This document shows, in pieces, positions 44,874 through 55,427 of a DNA stretch of 64,000 nucleotides. The notes under the pieces are model-generated. The model searched no databases, was not told where the DNA came from, and saw only the letters and a list, made by a program, of their open reading frames with translations. Within the stretch, counting starts at the first letter, position 1. Each line of letters begins with the position of its first letter. Position numbers and translations under genes: made by a program. Source of the stretch: Halostella limicola (GTDB lineage Archaea; Halobacteriota; Halobacteria; Halobacteriales; Natronoarchaeaceae); assembly GCF_003675875.1 (NCBI RefSeq), contig NZ_RCDI01000002.1, forward strand, positions 188,786-252,785, in the 5' to 3' direction.

Positions 44874-45185
44874 GTGGTCGACGTTCCGACTGCGAAGCGC
44901 GCCCTCGCGGCGCTCGCTCACGGCGACAGCGCCCGCCATCGGGAGGTGATAGACCGGGCCGACGCTGCCGTCGACGACGTCGAGCGGGCGGCGGCGTTCG
45001 CGGACGAGGTCGGCCTCGACCGACTCCGCCGCGCGGCAGACGAAGCCCGCGATCCCGAGACACGCCGACGGGGTCGACGGGCGCTCGCGGCGTTCGAGCG
45101 CTACCGCCGCGTCGCCGGAGGGGACCAGTTTCACCGCGGTCGCGGAACCGATTTAAGACGCGATCGCGAAAGGGGGAGTACATGA
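44874..45185 (+). CDS. Conserved haloarchaeal protein preceding mre11
   Basis: A 103-residue protein from a GTG start (VPTAKRALAALAHGDSARHR, IDRADAAVDDVERAAAFADE, RRGRRALAAFERYRRVA). It is helical and rich in Ala/Arg, with no known domain. Its stop overlaps the mre11 ATG by 4 bases (ATGA), which supports translational coupling, although the last 20 codons cross a TATA-like gatttaaga that probably serves mre11. The same slot is occupied by a small gene in Haloferax, as I recall. Confidence 0.65.
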   Translation: MVDVPTAKRALAALAHGDSARHREVIDRADAAVDDVERAAAFADEVGLDRLRRAADEARDPETRRRGRRALAAFERYRRVAGGDQFHRGRGTDLRRDRERGST

Positions 45186-46555
45186 CACGGGTGATACACA
45201 CGGGCGACACCCACATCGGGTACCAGCAGTACCACTCGCCCGAGCGCCGCCGGGACTTCCTGCGAGCGTTCGAGCAGGTGGTGGCAGACGCCCGCGAGGA
45301 CGACGTCGACGCCGTCGTCCACGCCGGCGACCTCTTTCACGACCGCCGCCCCGACCTCCGCGACCTGCAGGGCACCGTGGCGGCGCTGCGCTCGCTCCGG
45401 GACGCCGGCGTCCCCTTTCTCGCCGTCGTCGGCAACCACGAGGGCAAGCGCGACGGCCAGTGGCTCGACCTCTTCGAGGACCTCGGGCTGGCGACGCGAC
45501 TGGACGACGAGCCTCAGGTGGTCGGCGACACCGCCTTCTACGGCCTCGACTACGTCCCCGAGTCCCGGCGCGACGACCTCGACTACGACTTCGAACCGCA
45601 CGACGCGGACCACGCCGCCCTCGTCGCGCACGGCCTGTTCGAACCGTTCGCCTACGCCGACTGGGACACGGAGCGGGTACTCACCGAGGCGACCGTCGAC
45701 TTCGACGCGATGCTGCTCGGTGACAACCACCATCCTGACAGGGCACAGGTCGCCGACGCCTGGGTGACCTACTGCGGGTCGACCGAGCGCGCCAGCGCCG
45801 ACGAGCGCGAGGACCGCGGCTACAACATCGTGCGGTTCGAGGACGGCGACGCCGCCATCACGCGCCGCGGCCTCGACGCCACGCGGACGTTCGCGTTCGT
45901 CGACATCGAACTCGCCGAGAACGAGGGCGTCGAGCGCGTCCGCGAGCAGGTCCGCCAGCACGACCTGGAGGACGCCGTCGTCCTCGTCACCATCGACGGC
46001 GACGGCGAACCGGTCACCCCCGCCGCGGTCGAGGAGTTCGCCACCGAGCACGGCGCGCTCGTCGCCCGCGTGAACGACCGGCGCGAGCGCGAGGCCGAGG
46101 AGGTCGAAAGCTCCGTCTCGTTCGCCGACCCTGACGACGCCGTCCGCGAGCGCGTCCGCGAGATGGGCCTCAGCGAGGCAGGCAGAGACGTCGACGAGAC
46201 GGTCCGGGCCAGCAAGGTCGCCGATTCGAACGTCCGCGAGGAGGTCTCCCGGCGCGTCCGGGACCTGATCGGCGACGACCCGGGCGCGTTCGACGCCGCC
46301 CCGGACGACACCGAACCGGCGCCGGACGACGGCGGACCGGACGAGACGGTTGACGATGCGACCGACGACGGCCCCGCGAACGTGGCCGAGACCGCCGGTA
46401 CCGACGCCGCCGAGACAGACGGCGGACCGGACGCTCAGGACGGCCAAACGGCCGCCGAATCCGCCGGCGACGAAACGACTGCCGAGGACGACGGTGACGA
46501 ACCGAGCGCCGAGTCCGACGGCGACGGTCAGGCGTCCATGGAGGAGTACCTGTGA
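45182..46555 (+). CDS. mre11: DNA double-strand break repair nuclease Mre11
   Basis: A 457-residue Mn-dependent nuclease that processes DNA ends with Rad50. Phosphoesterase motifs in order are [41 protein letters not shown] and [10 protein letters not shown]. The last has Asp where many Mre11 proteins have His. A helical capping/Rad50-binding part ends near residue 370. The final 85 residues are an acidic Asp/Thr/Ala tail typical of haloarchaea, ending QASMEEYL. The stop overlaps the rad50 start by 4 bases. Confidence 0.95.
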   Translation: MTRVIHTGDTHIGYQQYHSPERRRDFLRAFEQVVADAREDDVDAVVHAGDLFHDRRPDLRDLQGTVAALRSLRDAGVPFLAVVGNHEGKRDGQWLDLFEDLGLATRLDDEPQVVGDTAFYGLDYVPESRRDDLDYDFEPHDADHAALVAHGLFEPFAYADWDTERVLTEATVDFDAMLLGDNHHPDRAQVADAWVTYCGSTERASADEREDRGYNIVRFEDGDAAITRRGLDATRTFAFVDIELAENEGVERVREQVRQHDLEDAVVLVTIDGDGEPVTPAAVEEFATEHGALVARVNDRREREAEEVESSVSFADPDDAVRERVREMGLSEAGRDVDETVRASKVADSNVREEVSRRVRDLIGDDPGAFDAAPDDTEPAPDDGGPDETVDDATDDGPANVAETAGTDAAETDGGPDAQDGQTAAESAGDETTAEDDGDEPSAESDGDGQASMEEYL

Positions 46556-49221
46556 AGTTCGAACGGGTCCGCCTGCGGAACTTCAAGTGCTACGCCGACG
46601 CCGACGTCACCCTCGACAGCGGCGTCACCGTCATCCACGGCGTCAACGGGAGCGGCAAGTCGTCGCTGCTCGAGGCCTGCTTCTTCGCGCTGTACGGCTC
46701 GAAGGCGCTCGACGACCGCAATCTGGCGGACGTGATCACCAACGGCGAGGAGGACGCCGAGGTCGAACTCGACTTCACCCACGACGGCGGGACGTACAGC
46801 ATCGAGCGTCGAGTCCGGATCAGCGGCGACCGCGCTCAGACCGCGAAGTGCGTCCTCGAAACCCCCACCGAGACCGTCGAGGGGGCCCGCGCCGTCCGGC
46901 GCGAGGTCGCCTCCCTCCTGCGGATGGACGCGGACGCCTTCGTCAACTGCGCGTACGTCCGGCAGGGGGAGGTGAACAAGCTCATCCACGCCTCGCCGAG
47001 CGACCGTCAAGACATGATCGACGACCTCCTCCAACTCGGGAAACTGGAGGAGTACCGCGAGCGCGCGAACGAGGCCCGCCTCGGCATCGACGACGTGCTC
47101 TCGGAGCTCCGGGGGGAGCTCTCAGGCGTCGAGGAGCGGATCGAGTCCAAGGAGGCGAAGGACCTCCCGGCGCGCCTGAACGAGCTCGAAACCCAGCGCA
47201 AGGACCTCGTCGGCGACATCGAGCGCTTCGAGGACCAGAAGGCGCAGGCGGAGGACTCGCTCGACGAGGCCGTCGAGATACTGGCGGAACACGAGCAGAA
47301 GCGCGAGGAACTGGCCGAGGTAGAGAGCGACGTCAAGGACCTGCGCGAGACCGTCGCCGAGACCGAACGCGAGCGCGAGCGCCTCAAGGAGCGCCTCAAG
47401 GAGCGCCGCGAACGCCGCGAGGAGGCCCGCGAGGAGCGCGAGGAACTCCTGGCCGAGAGCGACCTCGACGAGGCCGACCCCGACGAGATCGAGGCGATGC
47501 TCGACGAACTGGACGAGGACGACGAATCGCTGCGCGACGAGCTCGAATCGATCCGCGTGGCGATCAACGAGCGCGAGAGCGAGGCCGAGACCCTCCGCGA
47601 GCGCGCCGATGAACTCGAATCGGAGGCCGCGGAGAAACGCGAGACGGCCTCCGACCTCGGCGACGAGATCGACGAGGCCGAAGACAAAGTCGGCGAGCGG
47701 CGCGAGAAGGTCGACGACCTCGACGACGAGATCGCCGAGAATCGGGCCGCCTTCGAGGACGCGCCGGTCGACTTCGGCGAGGCGGACGCCCACCTCGTGG
47801 ACCTGCAGGCGGAGCGCGACGACCTGCGCGCCGAGAGACAGGAGGTCACTGCGACGCTCGACGCGAAGCGCGAGCAGCTAGAGGAGGCCGAAGCCCTGCT
47901 CGCCGAGGGGAAGTGCCCCGAATGCGGCCAGCCCGTAGAGGACTCCCCCCACGTCGAGTCGATCGACGACCTGCGCGACGAGGTCGCGGACTTGGAAGAC
48001 GACCGCGACGACCTCCGCGACGACCTCGACGCGCTCGCCGACGAGGTCGAGGCCGCGGAGGCGCTCGTCGAGGCGGAGCAGGCGGTCGAGCGCCTCCGCG
48101 AGAACCGGTCGAACCTCGAACAACTGCTCTCGGAGAAGGAGGCGGCCGTCGAGGAGAAACGCGAGCGCCGCGACGACCTACTGGAACGCGCCGAGGAACT
48201 GGAGGCAGAGGCCGAAGAGAAGCGCGAGCGAGCAGAGGAACGAGCTGACGCCGCGGACGAGAAGCGCCAAGAGATCGCCGAGATAAACAAGCAGCGCGGC
48301 GAGATCCGCGAGCGCCGGGACCGCCTGGAGTCGATTCGCGAACTGACCGAGACGATCGAGGACGCCTCCGACGATGTCGAGGACCTCCGCGAGAAACGCG
48401 AGAGCAAGACGGAGCTCAACGACGAGCGCCGCGAGCGGCTGGCCGAGAAGCGCAAGCGCAAGGCGGAACTGGAGGAGGCGGTCGACGAGGACCGCGTCGA
48501 GGAGGCCCGCGAGGAGAAGGAGCGGGCGACGGACTACATCGAGAACGTCGAGGAGCGACTCACCGAACTCCGGGAGGAGCGCGACGACCTGCAGGACGCC
48601 ATCGGCGGCGTGAAGACGGAGCTGAACAACCTCGACGAGCTCCGGGAGAAGCGCGAGTCGCTGGAGGAACGCCGCGAGCGTCTCGCCGGGCTGTACGACG
48701 AGACCGAGCGCCTGCAGGAGATGTACGGTGATCTGCGGGCGGAACTGCGCCAGCGCAACGTCGAGACCCTGGAGCGGATGGTCAACGAGACGTTCGACCT
48801 CGTCTACCAGAACGACTCCTACGCGAAGATCGAGCTCGACGGCGAGTACGAGCTCACGGTCTACCAGAAGGACGGCGAGGCGCTCGACCCCGAGCAGCTG
48901 TCGGGCGGGGAGCGCGCCCTGTTCAACCTCAGCCTGCGCTGTGCGATCTACCGCCTGCTGTCGGAGGGGATCGAGGGCACCGCGCCGATGCCGCCGCTCA
49001 TCCTCGACGAGCCGACGGTGTTTCTCGACGCCGGGCACGTCTCGCGGTTGGTCGACCTCGTCGAGTCGATGCGCGACCTCGGCGTCGAGCAGATCGTGGT
49101 CGTCAGCCACGACGACGAGCTCGTTGGTGCGGCGGACGACGTGGTGCGCGTGGAGAAGGACGCGACGAGCAACCGGTCCTCGGTGGTCCGCGAGCGCCCC
49201 CAGATAGCGGCGCTCGAATAG
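46552..49221 (+). CDS. rad50: DNA double-strand break repair ATPase Rad50
   Basis: An 889-residue SMC-like ATPase and partner of Mre11. Walker A is [15 protein letters not shown] near residue 30, and the Q-loop reads [12 protein letters not shown]. Two long coiled coils follow, of about 250 and 230 residues. The zinc hook between them has Cys455 and Cys458 ([10 protein letters not shown]). The C-terminal lobe has the signature [14 protein letters not shown] and Walker [16 protein letters not shown]. The start is GTG, overlapping mre11, so they are co-translated. Confidence 0.97.
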   Translation: MKFERVRLRNFKCYADADVTLDSGVTVIHGVNGSGKSSLLEACFFALYGSKALDDRNLADVITNGEEDAEVELDFTHDGGTYSIERRVRISGDRAQTAKCVLETPTETVEGARAVRREVASLLRMDADAFVNCAYVRQGEVNKLIHASPSDRQDMIDDLLQLGKLEEYRERANEARLGIDDVLSELRGELSGVEERIESKEAKDLPARLNELETQRKDLVGDIERFEDQKAQAEDSLDEAVEILAEHEQKREELAEVESDVKDLRETVAETERERERLKERLKERRERREEAREEREELLAESDLDEADPDEIEAMLDELDEDDESLRDELESIRVAINERESEAETLRERADELESEAAEKRETASDLGDEIDEAEDKVGERREKVDDLDDEIAENRAAFEDAPVDFGEADAHLVDLQAERDDLRAERQEVTATLDAKREQLEEAEALLAEGKCPECGQPVEDSPHVESIDDLRDEVADLEDDRDDLRDDLDALADEVEAAEALVEAEQAVERLRENRSNLEQLLSEKEAAVEEKRERRDDLLERAEELEAEAEEKRERAEERADAADEKRQEIAEINKQRGEIRERRDRLESIRELTETIEDASDDVEDLREKRESKTELNDERRERLAEKRKRKAELEEAVDEDRVEEAREEKERATDYIENVEERLTELREERDDLQDAIGGVKTELNNLDELREKRESLEERRERLAGLYDETERLQEMYGDLRAELRQRNVETLERMVNETFDLVYQNDSYAKIELDGEYELTVYQKDGEALDPEQLSGGERALFNLSLRCAIYRLLSEGIEGTAPMPPLILDEPTVFLDAGHVSRLVDLVESMRDLGVEQIVVVSHDDELVGAADDVVRVEKDATSNRSSVVRERPQIAALE

Positions 49222-49250
49222 GCCGCCTCGGGGGCGACGCGGCGCGCTTC

Positions 49251-49673
49251 TCAGTCTCGCAGGACGGAAAGCGCCGCGACCGTCTCTTCCGTCGCCGCGT
49301 AGCCGCGCTCGCCCGCGACGCGCGCTTCCTCGATGAGCGCCGCGGCGCGGAACTCCGCGAGGAGGCCGTGGAGGTCGCTCTCGCAGAGGTCGTAGGCGTC
49401 GAGCAGCGTCCGGACGCCGACCGGACCCCGGTCCGCGATCTCGGCGAGCAGGCCGAGCGAGCGGTCGTCGTGGGCGACGGTGACGACGCGACGGACGTTC
49501 GGGGGAACGCCGCGCGCCGCGGTCTCCAGCGGCGACTCGCCCTCGACGGGGGAGAGCGCGTCGTTCTCGACGTGACGCTCCTCGCCGGTCTCGGGGTCGC
49601 GGACGCGACTGCTCTCGGCGGACCGTTTCAGCAGGAGGTAGCGGTTGCCCTCGTCGTCGCGAACGGTTCGCAT
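49251..49673 (-). CDS. Conserved haloarchaeal protein with winged-helix-like C-terminus
   Basis: A 140-residue protein. The N-terminal part reads RTVRDDEGNRYLLLKRSAES and RDPETGEERHVENDAL, a beta-rich tag. The C-terminal half (LGLLAEIADRGPVGVRTLLD and ESDLHGLLAEFRAAALIEEA) resembles a winged HTH. The ATG at 49673 was chosen because the frame upstream is Arg/Pro-rich and unlike protein. It is convergent with rad50. The function is not known. Confidence 0.75.
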   Translation of the reverse strand: MRTVRDDEGNRYLLLKRSAESSRVRDPETGEERHVENDALSPVEGESPLETAARGVPPNVRRVVTVAHDDRSLGLLAEIADRGPVGVRTLLDAYDLCESDLHGLLAEFRAAALIEEARVAGERGYAATEETVAALSVLRD

Positions 49674-49792
49674 GGGCGTCGGTAGGAGGGGTTCGCGGTT
49701 AGGCGTTCCGTTCACAGGGTCGGTCGGAGCCGTCCGCCGGGACGACCGCACGTCCGCGTCCGGTCGATCCCGAAGCGGTCCGACCGTCCCTC

Positions 49793-49966
49793 TCAGGCCT
49801 GCTCGCGAAGGGAGAGGGTCTGGCTCGTCTCGAGCCACGCAAGGGGGTTCTCCGCGTCGTAGAACACGACGCCCTCCTCGGTCTCGTAGGCCTCGACGGA
49901 GTCGACACCGGCCGGTTCGGGCAGATCAGCACTGTGCTCGCCGGGAGCGCTTGCGTGGTCGGACAT
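49793..49966 (-). CDS. Small DUF7331 family protein
   Basis: A 57-residue acidic protein. It starts MSDHASAPGEHSADLPEP and carries the conserved core SVEAYETEEGVVFYDAENPL followed by AWLETSQTLSL, as seen in haloarchaeal DUF7331 proteins. A GGAG Shine-Dalgarno lies 8-11 bases before the ATG (aaaggagtgtacgATG) and a TATA-like atatataac about 30 bases further upstream. The function is unknown. Confidence 0.8.
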   Translation of the reverse strand: MSDHASAPGEHSADLPEPAGVDSVEAYETEEGVVFYDAENPLAWLETSQTLSLREQA

Positions 49967-50132
49967 CGTACACTCCTTTGGTATATGTTACCGTGTTATA
50001 TATCTTGTTGCCGTCCCAAATTCCGCCCGGCGGAGGACGCTCCGGACGCCGGAACGCGCCCGCGGACGGGTCGCGGACGGAACGCGGGCGGTAACCCAGA
50101 GGTTTTTATCAGGCGGTGCCAACCCGGAGTAC

Positions 50133-52823
50133 ATGACTGATTCGGGCCAGACAGGGCTCGGCGACTTCGGGGACGAGGACCGCCCCGTCGAGGAGGCGCG
50201 GGCCGTCGCCGGCAACGGCGGACGGGCGTCCTCGGAGGTCGTCGACCCGCTGGAGGAGGCGGTCCCGGACGCCGAGGGAACGCTCGATCTCACCGTGATG
50301 CAGGTCGACTACACGATCGTCGGGAGCGGGGACGACGAGCGGCCGATCATCCACGTGTTCGGCCGCACCGCCGACGAGGAACTGGAACACGTCCGCGTCC
50401 TCGGGTTCCGCCCGTACTTCTACGCGCCGACGGCGAACCTGGACGACGAGAAACTGGACGACGACCGGATCACCGGCTGGGAGGAGGGCCACGAGAGCAT
50501 CCGCGGCGAGGAACTGACGAAGATATACGGCCGGACGCCGCGGGACGTCGGGAACATCCGCGACCGGTTCGAGCACTACGAGGCGGACATCCTCTTCCCG
50601 AACCGTTTCCTCATCGACAAGGACGTCGGGAACGGGATCCGCGTGCCCGAGCGCCGCGCCGACGACGGCAGCATCCACGTCCCCCACCAGGAGGTCGAAC
50701 CCGTCGAGGGCGAGGCGACGCCGCGGGTGAACGTCTTCGACATCGAGGTCGACGACCGCTCCGGCTTCCCCGAGGAGGGCGAGGAGCCGATCATCTGTCT
50801 CACGAGCTACGACACCTACGACGAGCAGTACGTCGCCTGGCTGTACGACGCGCCGGTCGGCGGCGTCGACGCGCCCGAGGCGCTCGACGACTACGACCCC
50901 ATGCGCGAGGACGCCGACATCGAAGTCCGGACGTTCGACGAGGAGGAGGCGATGCTGGACGCCTTCGTCACCTACATCGAGGAGACAGACCCCGACGTGC
51001 TGACGGGGTGGAACTTCGAGGACTTCGACGCGCCGTACTTCCTCGACCGCCTGGAGGTGCTCCAGAGCTACGACCACGACTACGACCTCTCCATCGAGCG
51101 GCTCTCCCGCGTCGACGAGGTGTGGCGCAGCGACTGGGGCGGCCCGGACGTGAAGGGCCGCGTCGTGTTCGACCTGCTGTACGCGTACAAGCGCACGCAG
51201 TTCACGGAACTGGAGTCGTACCGGCTGGACGCCGTCGGCGAGACCGAACTCGGCGTCGGCAAGGAGCGCTACACCGGCGACATCGGCGACCTCTGGGAGA
51301 ACGACCCCGAACGCCTGCTGGAGTACAACGTGAAGGACGTGGAACTGTGCGTCGAACTCGACCGGAAGCAGGACATCGTCGCCTTCTGGGACGAGGTGCG
51401 GACGTTCGTCGGCTGCAAGCTGGAGGACGCGACGACGCCCGGCGACGCGGTCGACCTGTACGTCCTGCACAAGGTCCACGGCGACTTCGCGCTGCCGTCG
51501 AAAGGGCAACAGGAGAGCGAGGACTACGAGGGCGGGGCCGTCTTCGACCCCATCACGGGGGTCCGCGAGAACGTCACCGTGCTCGACCTGAAGAGCCTGT
51601 ACCCGATGTGCATGGTGACGACCAACGCGTCGCCGGAGACGAAGGTCGACCCGGAGACGTACGACGGCGACACGTACGTCGCGCCCAACGGCACCCACTT
51701 CCGGAAGGAGCCGGACGGCATCATCCGGGAGATGGTCGACGAGCTGCTGGAGGAACGCGAGCAGAAGAAGGCGAACCGGAACGAGCACGACCCCGACAGC
51801 GAGGACTACGAGCGGTTCGACCGCCAGCAGGCCGCGGTGAAGGTCATCATGAACTCGCTGTACGGCGTGCTGGGCTGGGACCGCTTCCGCCTCTACGACA
51901 AGGAGATGGGCGCGGCCGTGACGGCGACGGGCCGCGAGGTGATCAACTTCACCGAGACGGCCGCGAACGAGATCGGCTACGACGTCGCGTACGGCGACAC
52001 CGACAGCGTCATGCTCGAACTCGGCGGCGACGTCTCCGTCGATGAAGCCATCGAGCAGTCCTTCGAGATAGAGGACCACATCAACGGGTCGTACGACGAG
52101 TTCGCGCGCGAGGAACTGAACGCCGAGGATCACCGCTTCCAGATCGAGTTCGAGAAGCTGTACCGGCGGTTCTTCCAGGCCGGCAAGAAGAAACGCTACG
52201 CCGGCCACATCGTCTGGAAGGAGGGCAAGGAGGTCGACGACGTCGACATCACCGGCTTCGAGTACCAGCGCTCGGACATCGCGCCGATCACCAAGCGCGT
52301 CCAGAAGGACGTCATCGACATGATCGTCCACGGCGAGGACTTCGAGGACGTCAAGGACTACGTGCACGAGGTCATCGAGGACTACCAGAGCGGCAACGTC
52401 GACCTCGACGACGTCGGCATCCCCGGCGGCATCGGCAAGCGCCTCGACAACTACGACACCGACACCGCGCAGGTCCGCGGCGCGAAGTACGCGAACGCCT
52501 TCCTCGGGACGAACTTCCAGCGCGGGAGCAAGCCGAAGCGCCTCTACCTGAAGAAGGTCCACCCCTCCTTCTTCCGCCGGATGGAGGCGGAGGAGGGGTT
52601 CGACCCCCAGCACGACCTGCTGTACGGCGAGTTCAAGAGCGACCCCGACGTGATCTGCTTCGAGTACGCCGACCAGGTGCCCGAGGAGTTCGAGGTCGAC
52701 TGGGACAAGATGCTCGACAAGACGCTCAAGGGGCCGATCGCCCGCATCCTCGAAGCGCTGGACATCTCCTGGGACGAGGTCAAGTCCGGGCAGGAACAGA
52801 CCGGGCTCAGTAGCTTCATGTAA
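50133..52823 (+). CDS. polB: DNA polymerase B (replicative)
   Basis: An 896-residue family B DNA polymerase. The proofreading exonuclease has FDIEV (Exo I), TGWNFEDFDAPY (Exo II) and YNVKDVEL (Exo III). Polymerase motifs are DLKSLYPMCM (A), KVIMNSLYGVLG (B) and YGDTDSVML (C). All three motif sites, where inteins often sit in haloarchaeal PolB, are uninterrupted. The C-terminus ends with a PCNA-binding-like QTGLSSFM. A tttttatcag TATA-like element lies about 30 bases before the ATG. Confidence 0.97.
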   Translation: MTDSGQTGLGDFGDEDRPVEEARAVAGNGGRASSEVVDPLEEAVPDAEGTLDLTVMQVDYTIVGSGDDERPIIHVFGRTADEELEHVRVLGFRPYFYAPTANLDDEKLDDDRITGWEEGHESIRGEELTKIYGRTPRDVGNIRDRFEHYEADILFPNRFLIDKDVGNGIRVPERRADDGSIHVPHQEVEPVEGEATPRVNVFDIEVDDRSGFPEEGEEPIICLTSYDTYDEQYVAWLYDAPVGGVDAPEALDDYDPMREDADIEVRTFDEEEAMLDAFVTYIEETDPDVLTGWNFEDFDAPYFLDRLEVLQSYDHDYDLSIERLSRVDEVWRSDWGGPDVKGRVVFDLLYAYKRTQFTELESYRLDAVGETELGVGKERYTGDIGDLWENDPERLLEYNVKDVELCVELDRKQDIVAFWDEVRTFVGCKLEDATTPGDAVDLYVLHKVHGDFALPSKGQQESEDYEGGAVFDPITGVRENVTVLDLKSLYPMCMVTTNASPETKVDPETYDGDTYVAPNGTHFRKEPDGIIREMVDELLEEREQKKANRNEHDPDSEDYERFDRQQAAVKVIMNSLYGVLGWDRFRLYDKEMGAAVTATGREVINFTETAANEIGYDVAYGDTDSVMLELGGDVSVDEAIEQSFEIEDHINGSYDEFAREELNAEDHRFQIEFEKLYRRFFQAGKKKRYAGHIVWKEGKEVDDVDITGFEYQRSDIAPITKRVQKDVIDMIVHGEDFEDVKDYVHEVIEDYQSGNVDLDDVGIPGGIGKRLDNYDTDTAQVRGAKYANAFLGTNFQRGSKPKRLYLKKVHPSFFRRMEAEEGFDPQHDLLYGEFKSDPDVICFEYADQVPEEFEVDWDKMLDKTLKGPIARILEALDISWDEVKSGQEQTGLSSFM

Positions 52824-53023
52824 GTACTTCCGGGGAACGACCGCCTGTCGCCCCCTGACGGCCGTTGACGGGAGTCAAGCGGAGAGTCGTCCCGAATGGC
52901 TCACTGCCGCTGTGTTTCCGTTTCTCAAAATCTATTTGCCTGAGAGCGAAATCGAGTACGCCGAATTGCGAAAGCATTATGGGGCGCACTCACCTTCCTT
53001 CTGGTACCAGAGGAGCATTCAGC

Positions 53024-53938
53024 ATGGCACAACTAGAACTCAGCAATCTCCACGCGGAAGTCGCCGAAGAGGGCGTAGACGAGCAGATTCTCGAGGGCGT
53101 CGACCTCGTCATCGAATCGGGCGAGATCCACGCCCTGATGGGACCGAACGGCAGCGGGAAGTCCACGACGGCGAAGGTCATCGCGGGCCACCCCGCGTAC
53201 GAGGTCACCGACGGCGAGGTGCTGCTGCACCTCGAAGAGGGTGACTTCGGCGAGGACTTCGAGATCCCGGAGGACAAGCGCACCTGGGACCTGCTCGACC
53301 TCGAGCCGAACGAGCGCGCCGCGCTCGGCGTCTTCCTCGGCTTCCAGTACCCCGCCGAGATCGAGGGCGTCACGATGACGAACTTCCTCCGCACGGCGCT
53401 CAACGCCAAGATCGAGGAGCGCGAGGAGCTCTTCGAGGACGAGGACGACGAGGAAGCGGAGGAAGAGGAAGCCGGCTACGAGTCCTCCCCGATGGAAGGC
53501 CCCGCCGACGAGGGCGAGGTCGGCGTCGCCGAGTTCCAGCAGATCCTCTCCGAGAAGATGGAGCAGCTGGACATGGACGAGAAGTTCGCCCAGCGCTACC
53601 TCAACGCCGGCTTCTCCGGCGGCGAGAAGAAGCAGAACGAGGTCCTCCAGGCCGCCATCCTCGAGCCGTCGATCGCCGTCCTCGACGAGATCGACTCCGG
53701 CCTCGACATCGACCGCCTGCAGGACGTCTCGAACGGCATCAACGCCCTCCGCGACGAGCAGGGCACCGGCATCCTCCAGATCACCCACTACCAGCGCATC
53801 CTCGACTACGTCGAGCCCGACCACGTCCACGTCATGATCGACGGCGAGGTCGCCATGAGCGGCGGTGCGGAGCTCGCCGAGAAGCTCGAGGACAAGGGCT
53901 ACGACTGGGTCCGCGAGCAGGTCTACGAGACCGCGTAA
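53024..53938 (+). CDS. sufC: Fe-S cluster assembly ATPase SufC
   Basis: A 304-residue ABC-type ATPase of the SUF iron-sulfur scaffold. Walker A is LMGPNGSGKSTTAKVIAG, signature FSGGEKKQNEVLQAAIL, Walker B SIAVLDEIDSGLDID and switch His in ILQITHYQRIL. A haloarchaeal acidic insertion of about 45 residues (EDEDDEEAEEEEAGYE) sits between Walker A and the signature. It leads the sufCBD operon. A TATA-like attatgg lies about 45 bases before the ATG, leaving a short leader. Confidence 0.97.
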   Translation: MAQLELSNLHAEVAEEGVDEQILEGVDLVIESGEIHALMGPNGSGKSTTAKVIAGHPAYEVTDGEVLLHLEEGDFGEDFEIPEDKRTWDLLDLEPNERAALGVFLGFQYPAEIEGVTMTNFLRTALNAKIEEREELFEDEDDEEAEEEEAGYESSPMEGPADEGEVGVAEFQQILSEKMEQLDMDEKFAQRYLNAGFSGGEKKQNEVLQAAILEPSIAVLDEIDSGLDIDRLQDVSNGINALRDEQGTGILQITHYQRILDYVEPDHVHVMIDGEVAMSGGAELAEKLEDKGYDWVREQVYETA

Positions 53939-53995
53939 CCGAACCCGGCTAGAACCAACGCTATAAGCCCAGGACGTTAAACAACGATAACAACA

Positions 53996-55426
53996 ATGAG
54001 TTCAGATCAAGATCACCTCAAGGAGACGGACACCGAGAAGCGCTTCGAGTTCAAGAAAGAAGAGAGCGCGGCGGTGACCTCCGACAAGGGGCTGACGGAA
54101 GAAGTCGTCCGCATGATAAGCGACGACAAGGACGAGCCCGAGTGGATGCTGGAGCGCCGCCTCCGCTCGCTGAAACAGTACCAGGAGATGCCCATGCCCA
54201 CCGACTGGCCCGGCCAGCCGGACCTGTCGGGGATGGACATCGAAGAGATCATCCCCTACATCCGCCCGGACGTCGACAAGCGCGAGGGCGCTGACAGCTG
54301 GGACGACCTGCCGGAAGAGATCCAGGACACCTTCGAGAAGCTGGGCATCCCCGAGGCCGAGCGCAAGGCGCTCTCGGGCGTCGGCGCCCAGTACGAGTCC
54401 GAGGTCGTCTACCAGAACATGCAGGAGCAGTGGGAGGAGAAAGGCGTCGTCTTCTGCAACATGGACGAGGCCGTGCAGGAGCACGAGGAGCTCGTGAAGG
54501 AGTACTTCATGACGAAGTGCGTCCCCCCGAGCGACAACAAGTTCGCCGCGCTCCACGGCGCCGTCTGGTCCGGCGGCTCGTTCGTGTACGTCCCCGAGGA
54601 CGTCACGGTCGAGATGCCGGTGCAGGCGTACTTCCGCATGAACAGCGAGGGGATGGGCCAGTTCGAGCACACCCTCATCATCGCCGAGGAAGGCTCCGAG
54701 GTCCACTACATCGAGGGCTGTTCCGCCCCGAAGTACGGCACCCACAACCTCCACTCCGGCGGCGTCGAGGTGTTCGTCGGCGAGGACGCCCACGTCCAGT
54801 ACTCGACCGTGCAGAACTGGTCGAAGAACACGTACAACCTCAACACCAAGCGCGCCATCTGCGAGAAGGGCGGCACGATGGAGTGGGTCTCCGGCAGCAT
54901 GGGCTCGAAGGCCACCATGCTCTACCCGTCGACCATCCTCAAGGGCCGCGGCGCGACGGACAACCACATCACCATCGCCTTCGCGGGCGAGGGCCAGGAC
55001 ATCGACACCGGCGCGAAGGTCTACCACAACGCGCCGAACACGAAATCCACCATCGAGTCCAAGTCCATCGCGAAGGACGGCGGCCGCACGAACTACCGCG
55101 GCCTCGTCCACATCGCCGACGGCGCGGAGGGCTCCTCCACGTCCGTCGAGTGCGACGCGCTGATGTTCGACAACGAGTCGACGTCGGACACCATGCCGTA
55201 CATGGAGATCCAGGAGTCGAAAGTCGACGTCGCCCACGAGGCGACCGTCGGCAAGATCGGCGACGAGGACGTCTTCTACCTCCAGTCCCGCGGACTTGAC
55301 GACGACGACGCAAAGCAGATGATCGTCGCCGGCTTCATCGAGCCCATCACGGAGGAACTGCCCATCGAGTACGCGGTCGAGCTCAACCGCCTCATCGAGC
55401 TCGAAATGGAAGGTAGCCTCGGATAA
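53996..55426 (+). CDS. sufB: Fe-S cluster scaffold SufB
   Basis: A 476-residue right-handed beta-helix scaffold protein. Conserved parts are SGVGAQYESEVVYQNMQEQW, KCVPPSDNKFAALHGAVWSG, VHYIEGCSAPKYGTHNLHSG, and the catalytic-core segment ICEKGGTMEWVSGSMGSKAT. A C-terminal helical pair closes it. It is 57 bases downstream of sufC with a TATA-like ctataagc in the gap, so an internal promoter is possible. Confidence 0.97.
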   Translation: MSSDQDHLKETDTEKRFEFKKEESAAVTSDKGLTEEVVRMISDDKDEPEWMLERRLRSLKQYQEMPMPTDWPGQPDLSGMDIEEIIPYIRPDVDKREGADSWDDLPEEIQDTFEKLGIPEAERKALSGVGAQYESEVVYQNMQEQWEEKGVVFCNMDEAVQEHEELVKEYFMTKCVPPSDNKFAALHGAVWSGGSFVYVPEDVTVEMPVQAYFRMNSEGMGQFEHTLIIAEEGSEVHYIEGCSAPKYGTHNLHSGGVEVFVGEDAHVQYSTVQNWSKNTYNLNTKRAICEKGGTMEWVSGSMGSKATMLYPSTILKGRGATDNHITIAFAGEGQDIDTGAKVYHNAPNTKSTIESKSIAKDGGRTNYRGLVHIADGAEGSSTSVECDALMFDNESTSDTMPYMEIQESKVDVAHEATVGKIGDEDVFYLQSRGLDDDDAKQMIVAGFIEPITEELPIEYAVELNRLIELEMEGSLG

Positions 55427-55427
55427 C

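Noticed and set aside
50109-52613. Long minus-strand open frame opposite polB
   Set aside because: The plus strand encodes a complete PolB with all motifs; the antisense frame is Val/Leu/Arg-rich and an effect of base composition.
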